DNA of 64,000 nt from Streptomyces seoulensis (GTDB lineage Bacteria; Actinomycetota; Actinomycetes; Streptomycetales; Streptomycetaceae): NCBI GenBank assembly GCA_013364255.1, contig CP054936.1, positions 7,396,353-7,460,352 on the forward strand, in the 5' to 3' direction. Made by a program: the position numbers and the translations under genes. This document shows positions 25,626 to 32,103 of the stretch, piece after piece (the stretch's first letter is position 1; each line of letters opens with the position of its first letter). The notes under the pieces were generated by a model, which saw only the letters and a program-made list of their open reading frames with translations, had not been told where the DNA came from and made no database searches.

Positions 25626-26345
25626 ATGCCCCTGCTGAAGTACGAGCAGATCGCCGAAGATCTCCGGACCCGCATCGAGAGCGGCGAGTTCGGGCCGGGC
25701 GATCTGCTGCCCTCGGGTCGTGACCTCGCCCAACAGTGGCACGTCTCACGGGCCACGGTGGTCAAGGCATACGAGGTACTCAGGGGTGACGGCCTGGTCG
25801 TCACGAAGCAGGGCACGGGGTTCACTGTCACCGAGACGCCGATCGCCAGGCCGGCGGGCGGCCGCCGTGCCGGCTCCAAGCGTGTCGCCGGTGGTGCCGC
25901 GTACCGGCGCCTGGGCATGCCGGACCGACTCGTACCACCCGCACACGTCGTGGATGTCCTCGCCCTGAAGCCCGGTCAGACCGCACTGCGGCGGATGCGC
26001 TTGGTCCTCCTCGAAGACGGCTCCCCAGGGACACTTGTCACCGCCTGGTTCCCGCCTGACATCGCCGACGCTGCCCCTCGCCTGGCACTGCCGGGCCCCA
26101 TCGCCGAGGGCACCACGCACTACGTACGCAGGGAAACCGAGCGATCGCCCAGGGAGGGCGTCGACACCACTACGGTCCGCCTGGCCAGCAACGAGGAGTC
26201 GCATCTGCTGGAGGTGGTCCAGCCGGCCGCTGTCGCTGTCATCCTGCACACGGCCTACGACGACGACCACCGCGCCCTCGTCTGTGAGGAGGGCGTCACC
26301 CCCGCGCACGTTTTCGAACAGATCGAGACATACCCCATGGGTTAG
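25626..26345 (+). CDS. GntR family regulator with UTRA domain
   Basis: A 239-residue HutC-subfamily regulator. The winged helix is at residues 5-70 (KYEQIAEDLRTRIESGEF; LPSGRDLAQQWHVSRATVVKAY). A UTRA-type ligand domain fills 90-235. The protein resembles KorSA/TraR-type repressors of Streptomyces integrative elements as well as DasR-like sugar sensors; the ligand is unknown. It is divergent from the methyltransferase and followed by two small genes on the same strand. Palindromes with a GGACC/GGTCC core lie both before it and just after it, suggesting it represses itself, the methyltransferase and the downstream pair. Confidence 0.9.
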   Translation: MPLLKYEQIAEDLRTRIESGEFGPGDLLPSGRDLAQQWHVSRATVVKAYEVLRGDGLVVTKQGTGFTVTETPIARPAGGRRAGSKRVAGGAAYRRLGMPDRLVPPAHVVDVLALKPGQTALRRMRLVLLEDGSPGTLVTAWFPPDIADAAPRLALPGPIAEGTTHYVRRETERSPREGVDTTTVRLASNEESHLLEVVQPAAVAVILHTAYDDDHRALVCEEGVTPAHVFEQIETYPMG

Positions 26346-26366
26346 CACTCCCACTAAGCGACTTGG

Positions 26367-26388
26367 CTGGACCGGTCCACCGGTCCAG
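26367..26388. promoter_or_regulatory. 22-bp palindrome, second candidate GntR operator
   Basis: CTGGACCGGT-CC-ACCGGTCCAG is an exact inverted repeat with 10-bp arms, and contains the perfect 12-mer TGGACCGGTCCA. It lies 22 bp after the gntR stop and 134 bp before the next gene, and shares its core with the dyad upstream of gntR. Confidence 0.55.
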
Positions 26389-26521
26389 TCTTCTCTCGTG
26401 CCGTGCCAGCGGGCCGCGAAAGCGGGCCACCCTGTGCCCGGCTGCCGCAAAACCGAAGCCCGGCGACCGCTGGAACGGCCCCGGGCACGGCCAACGCTCG
26501 AAACAGCGAGGGAGCGTCGAC

Positions 26522-26758
26522 GTGACGAACCGTACCGCCGAGAACGGCGAGCGCCCACCCGGCGCGAAGATGACCATCCGCGTGTATACGGTGCGCGGCG
26601 ACGGCACGCGAACCGAGCCGCGCGCCGTCGTGACCGTACCCCACAGTCGCCAGCCCGAGCCCACCCCGATGAGCTTCGTGAGCCCGCCCTGCGCCTGCCC
26701 GCTCCACCGTGCGGCGGAGCCGCAGACGCGCGAGGCGCAGCCGGAGTCCGTCGAGTGA
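26522..26758 (+). CDS. small hypothetical protein (78 aa)
   Basis: A 78-residue hydrophilic protein starting at GTG with GGGAG 7 nt upstream. The centre reads MTIRVYTVRGDGTRTE and the C-terminal half has a CxC-x3-H cluster (PPCACPLHRAAEP) that could bind a metal. I do not recognise a family by name, but small proteins of this type often precede DUF6415 genes in Streptomyces accessory loci. Its stop overlaps the next start by 4 nt (GTGA), so the two are translationally coupled. It lies behind the 22-bp palindrome. Confidence 0.6.
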   Translation: MTNRTAENGERPPGAKMTIRVYTVRGDGTRTEPRAVVTVPHSRQPEPTPMSFVSPPCACPLHRAAEPQTREAQPESVE

Positions 26759-27246
26759 ACGGCGTCGACGCGAAGCCTGAAGGCGTGGCGCTCGCCTCTG
26801 TGACGGTGCGCGCCGCCGCGGGCTGGTTCCTGGACCAGAAGGCCCTCCCGCGCCACGGCACCATGAGGGCCTTCGAGGACGGCTTTCGCAGGACCCTCGA
26901 AGGGCTGATCCCGCGAGTCGAGGATCTCGCCGGCGCCATGGCGGCCGACGAGGTGCCCGCGAGAGTGGCCCTGGCCGCGCTCGCGGAGACCCGCCGACGG
27001 CTCGCCGAGCCTGAGGCTCCGGGACTGCGGGGCGAGTTCGAGCGAGTGAAGAAGATCGCCGAGTCGGTCCTCGCCGCATGTGACCACCACGACGCCCTGA
27101 CCGGCCTTCGGACGTGCCTGCTGTGCGACAAGCCCATCCAGCCCGGCGAGGACTGGGAGCCGTTCCAAGGCGGCCGAGTCCTCGCCGAGGGCAGTCGGCC
27201 CGGCCGAGTCCACCTCCTCTGCGCCGCCCGAGACCGACAGGTCTGA
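26755..27246 (+). CDS. DUF6415-like protein with C-terminal zinc-ribbon-like motif
   Basis: A 163-residue, mostly helical protein. Residues 20-110 (LEGLIPRVEDLAGAMAADEV, PARVALAALAETRRRL, AESVLAACDHHDAL) match the pattern I recall for the DUF6415 family, often labelled natural-product-biosynthesis-associated but of unknown function and frequent in integrated elements. The last 45 residues contain CLLCDKPIQPGEDW and a later HLLCAARD, so a CxxC...H-x2-C zinc site is likely. It starts at a GTG overlapping the previous stop by 4 nt. It is the last gene of the islet, followed by a hairpin. Confidence 0.65.
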   Translation: MNGVDAKPEGVALASVTVRAAAGWFLDQKALPRHGTMRAFEDGFRRTLEGLIPRVEDLAGAMAADEVPARVALAALAETRRRLAEPEAPGLRGEFERVKKIAESVLAACDHHDALTGLRTCLLCDKPIQPGEDWEPFQGGRVLAEGSRPGRVHLLCAARDRQV

Positions 27247-27344
27247 GGGCCCCTCGCCCGCCCCGCCTTCACGGGGCCCAAGGCGGCCGCTTCGCGACGG
27301 GCCGCATCCCTACGCCTGTCCTTCCGGAGGCGCCGCGTGGGGCA

Positions 27345-27401
27345 TGAGGGCCTTTCTGCCGGTGTAGACGTCGCAATCCACACCGAACCGGAAGGCCCTC
27401 A
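27345..27401. terminator. composite hairpin between DUF6415-like and radical SAM genes
   Basis: TGAGGGCCTT (27345-27354) pairs perfectly with AAGGCCCTCA (27392-27401). Inside it CGGTGT (27360-27365) pairs with ACACCG (27380-27385). The two genes converge on it, so it could terminate both. Confidence 0.55.
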
Positions 27402-27465
27402 CCCGTTCAAGCCCCCTCAGTCGAAACCTGGCTCACCCCGTCCACAGCCTCCCGAGACAGAACAA

Positions 27466-28545
27466 CTAGATCAGCGAGAGCTGCACTGGCTCGGCGGAGA
27501 CGGGTGCGGGCGGGGCCACCGGGATGCGGCGGTCGGTGGGGCCGATTCCGTACTCCTGGGCCAGGTCGTGGACCTGGCGGGTGATGCGGCGCTGGTACCA
27601 CTTGGGGGCGTAGGCGCCGTCGGCGTAGAGGCGCTCGTAGCGGCGCACCAGGTGCGGGTGGTGGCGGGTGAGCCAGGCCATGAACCACTCGCGGGCGCCG
27701 GGGCGCAGGTGCAGCGTCAGCGGGGTGACGGAGGTGGCGCCGGCCGCCGCGATCGCCCGTACCGTCGCGCGCAGCTGGTCGGGATGGTCGCTCAGGAAGG
27801 GGATCACCGGCGCCATCAGCACCCCGCAGCCGATGCCGTGTTCGCCCAGGACGCGCACGACGTCCAGGCGGCGTTCCGGGGCCGGGGTGCCGGGCTCGAC
27901 GGTGCGCCACAGTTCGGCGTCGGTGAAGCCGACCGAGACGGAGACGCCGACGTCGGTGACCTCGGCCGCCCGGACGAGCAGGTCCAGGTCGCGCAGGATC
28001 AGCGTGCCCTTGGTCAGGATCGAGAACGGGTTCGCGTGGTCGCGCAGTGCGGACAGGATGCCCGGCATCAGGCGATAGCGGCCCTCGGCGCGCTGGTAAC
28101 AATCAACATTAGTGCCCATCGCGATGTGCTCGCCCTGCCAGCGGCGGGCGGCCAGCTGGCGGCGCAGCAGCTCCGGCGCGTTCACCTTCACCACGATCTG
28201 GCTGTCGAAGCCGAGACCGGTGTCCAGGTCCAGATAGCTGTGCGTCTTGCGGGCGAAACAGTAGACGCAGGCGTGCGCGCAGCCGCGGTACGGGTTGACC
28301 GTCCACTCGAACGGCATGCGGGAGGCGCCCGGCACCCGGTTGATGATCGAACGGGCCCGGATCTCGTGGAAGGTGATCCCGCGGAACTCGGGTGTGTCGA
28401 AGGTGCGGATGGTCACCGCGTCCGCGCCGAACAGCGCGGCGGCCCCGGCCGGCCCGCGCCGGCTCTCCGCCGCCCCCGCGCCGCCCGCGTGGTCGGCGGG
28501 ACGTTCGGAGTCCGTGGGGTTCGCTGTGAGGTTGTCCCAGCGCAT
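27466..28545 (-). CDS. Rv2578c-family radical SAM protein
   Basis: A 359-residue radical SAM enzyme. The [4Fe-4S] motif is CAHACVYCF (Cys-x3-Cys-x2-Cys), preceded by NPYRGC, as in the SPL-like/Rv2578c group of actinobacterial proteins of unknown reaction. The barrel continues with SILTKGTLILRDLDLL and MAPVIPFLSD. A run of six codons for Thr-Asn-Val-Asp-Cys-Tyr (28096-28113) uses ACT AAT GTT GAT TGT TAC, strikingly T-rich in a GC-rich gene. The last ten codons are duplicated 2.8 kb away at 24676-24715, suggesting that the present 3' end arrived with an insertion. It is divergent from the SRPBCC gene. Confidence 0.88.
   Translation of the reverse strand: MRWDNLTANPTDSERPADHAGGAGAAESRRGPAGAAALFGADAVTIRTFDTPEFRGITFHEIRARSIINRVPGASRMPFEWTVNPYRGCAHACVYCFARKTHSYLDLDTGLGFDSQIVVKVNAPELLRRQLAARRWQGEHIAMGTNVDCYQRAEGRYRLMPGILSALRDHANPFSILTKGTLILRDLDLLVRAAEVTDVGVSVSVGFTDAELWRTVEPGTPAPERRLDVVRVLGEHGIGCGVLMAPVIPFLSDHPDQLRATVRAIAAAGATSVTPLTLHLRPGAREWFMAWLTRHHPHLVRRYERLYADGAYAPKWYQRRITRQVHDLAQEYGIGPTDRRIPVAPPAPVSAEPVQLSLI
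27468..27507 (-). repeat. right direct repeat: functional 3' end of the radical SAM gene
   Basis: It encodes SAEPVQLSLI and the stop of the intact gene. It matches 24676-24715 at 35 of 40 positions in the same orientation. Confidence 0.65.
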
Positions 28546-28747
28546 GACGCCTCCTCGGTAGCACTGGCCTCAGAATAGAACACATGTTCCCTTGATCGTG
28601 CGGACGACCGTTCGGGCGCCGTTCGGACGTCGTTCGCGACCGGCCCGCGGACCCGCGCGATCACTTGCCGCACCCCGATTTGGGCGCCCGGGCGACGGGG
28701 TGGTTGGCTTGCCCCAACTGTGAGAACGGATGTCCTGGAGGAACCCC

Positions 28748-29191
28748 ATGGCGCAGGTCGAGGCCACTACGGAGCGGGTCGTCGCGGCGGACGCGGAGAA
28801 GGTGTTCGACGCCCTCGCCGACTACAGCGGCACCCGCGAGAGGCTGCTGCCCGAGCACTTCAGCGAGTACGAGGTGCGCGAGGGCGGCGACGGCGAGGGC
28901 ACCCTCGTCCACTGGAAGCTCCAGGCCACCAGCAAGCGGATCCGCGACTGCCTGCTGGAGGTGACCGAGCCCACCGACGGCGAGCTGGTGGAGAAGGACC
29001 GCAACTCCTCCATGGTCACCGCCTGGCGGGTCACCCCGGCCGGCGAGGGCAGGTCCCGCGTGGTCGTCACCACCACCTGGCAGGGCGCCGGCGGCATCGG
29101 CGGCTTCTTCGAGAAGACGTTCGCCCCCAAGGGTCTCGGCCGGATCTACGACGCCCTGCTCGCCAAGCTCGCCGCCGAGGTCGAGAAGTAG
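28748..29191 (+). CDS. SRPBCC (START-like) family protein
   Basis: A 147-residue single-domain helix-grip protein. The N-terminal strand and helix (ATTERVVAADAEKVFDALAD), the central beta-sheet and the long C-terminal helix (YDALLAKLAAEVEK) are the polyketide cyclase/dehydrase-like fold that binds hydrophobic ligands. No catalytic residues can be assigned. GGAGG lies 6 nt before the ATG. The gene is alone between the divergent radical SAM gene and the MFS gene 160 bp downstream. Confidence 0.85.
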   Translation: MAQVEATTERVVAADAEKVFDALADYSGTRERLLPEHFSEYEVREGGDGEGTLVHWKLQATSKRIRDCLLEVTEPTDGELVEKDRNSSMVTAWRVTPAGEGRSRVVVTTTWQGAGGIGGFFEKTFAPKGLGRIYDALLAKLAAEVEK

Positions 29192-29350
29192 TCCCGCACC
29201 TCAACTCGCCCTGAAAAAGCCTCTGTTGGGCCGTCACCGGTTCGGGTGATCTCACCGTTGTCCGGAGATATGCCGTAACTCGTCGCACCTGCCCGTAGTT
29301 GTCGCTTCACGCGCGGAAATTGCGCGGCAGGTACGACGAGGGAGAGGTAC

Positions 29351-31903
29351 GTGGGCGGGATCACTCTGGCGCAGGACGAACCGGCGGCGCCGCCCCCGGA
29401 CCCCCGCGTCACGCCACCGGACACCCGCGTGGCACCGGACACCCACGTGGCACCGGACACCCACGCGGCGCCACCGGACACCCGCGAAGCGCCCCACGGG
29501 CCCCGCGCGACCGCACCGCCGGACGCCGCCCCGGCCCTCAGCCCCCGCCGGGTGCGCCTGGTCTTCCTCGGGCTGATGCTCGCGCTGCTGCTCGCCGCGC
29601 TGGACCAGATGATCGTCGCCACCGCCCTGCCCAAGGTGGTCGGCGAACTGCACGGCCTGGACCGGATGTCCTGGGCCATCACCGCCTATCTGCTCACCTC
29701 CACCGTCGGACTGCCCGTCTACGGCAAGCTCGGCGACCTCATCGGCCGCAAGGGCGTGTTCCAGTTCGCCATCCTGGTCTTCGTGGTCGGCTCCGCCCTC
29801 GCCGGCCGGGCGCGGACCATGGACCAGATGATCGCCTTCCGCGCGGTGCAGGGCGTCGGCGCGGGCGGGCTCATGATCGGCGTCCAGGCCATCATCGCCG
29901 ACATCGTGCCGCCCCGGCAGCGCGGCCGCTTCATGGGCCTGATCGGCGCCGCCTTCGGCCTCGCCTCCGTGGCCGGCCCGCTGCTCGGCGGCTACTTCAC
30001 CGACCACCTCTCCTGGCGCTGGTGCTTCTACGTCAACGTGCCCTTCGGCCTGGTCACCCTGGGCGTCGTCACTGCCGTGCTGAAACTGCCCAAGCCCGTC
30101 ACCCGGGGGCGCTTCGACGTCCTCGGCGCACTGCTGCTCGCCGCCGCCTCCACCTGCCTGGTGCTGCTGACCAGCTGGGGCGGCACCGAGTACGCCTGGA
30201 ACTCGCGCGTCATCTGGGGCCTCGGCGCCGGGGCCGTCGCGGCAGCCGTCCTCTTCGTCGTCGCCGAGCGCTTCGCCGCCGAACCCCTCATCCCGCTGCG
30301 GCTGTTCCGGGACTCCGTCTTCAACGTCAGCGCCCTGGTCGGCCTGGTCATCGGCGTCGCCCTGTTCGGCGCGGCCAGCTACCTGCCGACCTTCCTCCAG
30401 ATGGTCGACGGCGCCTCGGCCACCGAGTCCGGCCTGCTCATGCTGCCCATGATGGGCGGCATCGTCGGCGCCTCCATCGTCTCCGGACAGCTCATCAGCC
30501 ACACCGGCCGCTACCGGCTCTACCCGCTCCTCGGCGGCGCCCTCTCCGCCGTCGGCATGTGGCTGCTGTCCCGGCTGGAGACCGACACGCCCCGGCTGCA
30601 CTACAGCCTCTGGATGGCCGTGCTCGGCGCCGGCATCGGTCTGGTGATGCCGGTCCTGGTGCTCGCTGTGCAGAACTCGGTGCGCCCCGCCGACCTCGGC
30701 ACCGCGACCAGCGCCAACAACTACTTCCGGCAGATCGGCGGCAGCGTCGGAGCCGCCGTCTTCGGCACCCTCTTCGCCGGGCGGCTCACCGACGCCCTGC
30801 GCGAGCGCGTCCCCGCCCGCGCGGGCGGCGCCCCGCCCGACGCCGAGTCGATCACCCCGCAGGCGGTGCGCGCCCTCCCGGCGGCCCTGCGCGACGCCTA
30901 CATCCAGGCGTACGCCGACGCCATGCCGCGGATCTTCCTCTACCTCGTGCCGGTGCTCGTCCTCGGCACGGTCATCGCCTTCTTCCTCAAGGAGAAACCC
31001 CTGGTGTCCCACAACACCCCCGCCCCCGCCGCCTTCGAGCCCGACACCGCCCCGCCGTACGCCGCCGCCCCGCACTCGCACTCCGCCGCGCCGCACCCCG
31101 CGCCGGCGCCCTCCGCCGTGCCGCAGGCCCGGGCGCCGTACCCGGCCGGCGTCCCCGTGTGCGGCACGGTGCAGCACGCCGACGGCACCGTCGTACCGCG
31201 CGCGGCCCTCACCCTGATCGACATCGCCGGACAGCAGATCGGCCGGGGCGCCAGCGGCGAGGACGGGCGGTACGCGCTGTCCACGCCGGGCACCGGCTCC
31301 TACGTCCTGATCGCCGCGGCCGGCGGACACCAGCCGCAGGCGGTCTCCGTGACCGTGGGCGAGCGGCCCGTCGAGCTCGACGTCGTCCTCGGCGGCGCCG
31401 GACGGCTCGCCGGCGCCGTGTGCACGGCCGACGGCACCCCGGTGCGCGACGCCACGGTCACCCTCACCAACGTGCACGGCGAGGTCGTCGCCAGCACCCG
31501 CAGCGGGCGCGAGGGCGGCTACGTCATCACCGAGCTGGTCGCCGGCGAGTACACCCTCGCGGCCAGCGCGCCCGCCTTCCGCCCGGCGGCGCTGCCGGTC
31601 AGCGTCCAGGCCTCGCGCGAGACCCGCCAGGACGTCGAGCTGGCGGGCGGCGCCGTGCTGCGCGGCACCGTCCGGGCCAGCGGCGGCCGGCCGGTCGAGG
31701 AGGCCCGGGTGACGCTGCTGGACGCGGCCGGCAACGTCGTCGACACCCTTACCACCGGCGCCGACGGAACGTTCCGGTTCGTGGACCTGTCCTCCGGCGA
31801 GTACACCGTGATCGCGGCCGGCTACCCGCCGGTCGCCACGGTGCTCCAGGTGGCCGGCGGCGGCCGCACCGAACGCGACCTCCAGCTCGGACACGAGGAC
31901 TGA
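29351..31903 (+). CDS. DHA2-type MFS exporter fused to three carboxypeptidase-regulatory-like domains
   Basis: An 850-residue fusion. Residues 1-60 are a Pro-rich tail encoded partly by an 18-bp tandem repeat. Residues about 65-550 are an EmrB/QacA drug:H+ antiporter with the usual motifs (LDQMIVATALP in helix 1; GKLGDLIGRKGVFQ in loop 2-3; GPLLGGYFTDH in helix 5) and about 14 helices. After a Pro/His/Ala-rich linker, residues 600-850 hold three Ig-like repeats of about 84 residues (GTV...DGTVVPRAALTL; GAVCTADGTPVRDATVTL; GTVRASGGRPVEEARVTL), each ending near GEYT or GSYV. Such domains usually work outside the cell, yet 14 helices would leave them inside. GTG start with GGAGAGG just upstream. 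Confidence 0.9.
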   Translation: MGGITLAQDEPAAPPPDPRVTPPDTRVAPDTHVAPDTHAAPPDTREAPHGPRATAPPDAAPALSPRRVRLVFLGLMLALLLAALDQMIVATALPKVVGELHGLDRMSWAITAYLLTSTVGLPVYGKLGDLIGRKGVFQFAILVFVVGSALAGRARTMDQMIAFRAVQGVGAGGLMIGVQAIIADIVPPRQRGRFMGLIGAAFGLASVAGPLLGGYFTDHLSWRWCFYVNVPFGLVTLGVVTAVLKLPKPVTRGRFDVLGALLLAAASTCLVLLTSWGGTEYAWNSRVIWGLGAGAVAAAVLFVVAERFAAEPLIPLRLFRDSVFNVSALVGLVIGVALFGAASYLPTFLQMVDGASATESGLLMLPMMGGIVGASIVSGQLISHTGRYRLYPLLGGALSAVGMWLLSRLETDTPRLHYSLWMAVLGAGIGLVMPVLVLAVQNSVRPADLGTATSANNYFRQIGGSVGAAVFGTLFAGRLTDALRERVPARAGGAPPDAESITPQAVRALPAALRDAYIQAYADAMPRIFLYLVPVLVLGTVIAFFLKEKPLVSHNTPAPAAFEPDTAPPYAAAPHSHSAAPHPAPAPSAVPQARAPYPAGVPVCGTVQHADGTVVPRAALTLIDIAGQQIGRGASGEDGRYALSTPGTGSYVLIAAAGGHQPQAVSVTVGERPVELDVVLGGAGRLAGAVCTADGTPVRDATVTLTNVHGEVVASTRSGREGGYVITELVAGEYTLAASAPAFRPAALPVSVQASRETRQDVELAGGAVLRGTVRASGGRPVEEARVTLLDAAGNVVDTLTTGADGTFRFVDLSSGEYTVIAAGYPPVATVLQVAGGGRTERDLQLGHED
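29417..29470 (+). repeat. 18-bp tandem repeat inside the MFS gene
   Basis: Three units beginning CCGGACACCC (29417, 29435, 29453) encode PDTRVA, PDTHVA and PDTHAA; a fourth, looser unit follows. They extend the cytosolic N-terminal tail. The number of units is likely to vary between strains. Confidence 0.7.
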
Positions 31904-32103
31904 CCGGCCTTCGCGAGGGCCGCCGGCCGGACGCGCACGGTGACGAGTCGGCGGCCTCACGGGGGCCCATGCGTGTCCGGCCAGTGGCTTATTGTCGCAT
32001 TGACGTAGTTTGGGGGAGGTGGGGGAAGGGCCTGTCCCCTACTGCCTGTAGGGTTACGTCCACCCCCGCCGCATCCCGAACGGAACAGAGACGAGAGGTG
32101 GCC

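Larger units (their letters stand above)
24676..27507. mobile_element. putative 2.8-kb integrated islet bounded by duplicated gene 3' ends
   Basis: Four genes (methyltransferase, GntR regulator, 78-residue protein, DUF6415-like protein) lie between two 40-bp direct repeats that match at 35 of 40 positions. Both repeats encode the same end of a radical SAM protein, EPVQLSLI followed by a stop, in the same direction. This is the geometry left when an element integrates into the 3' end of a gene: the resident gene regains an end from the element (27466-27507) and its old end is displaced to the far side (24676-24715). No integrase, excisionase or transfer gene is present, so it would be a decayed or recombinationally captured element. 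Confidence 0.5.

Noticed and set aside
27345..27401. Inverted repeat considered as the end of an insertion sequence
   Set aside because: It is a self-contained hairpin between convergent genes with no matching copy at the other side of the islet and no transposase.
24676..27507. Idea that the islet is an active integrative element
   Set aside because: No integrase, excisionase, replication or transfer gene lies inside, and the boundary repeats have diverged at five positions.
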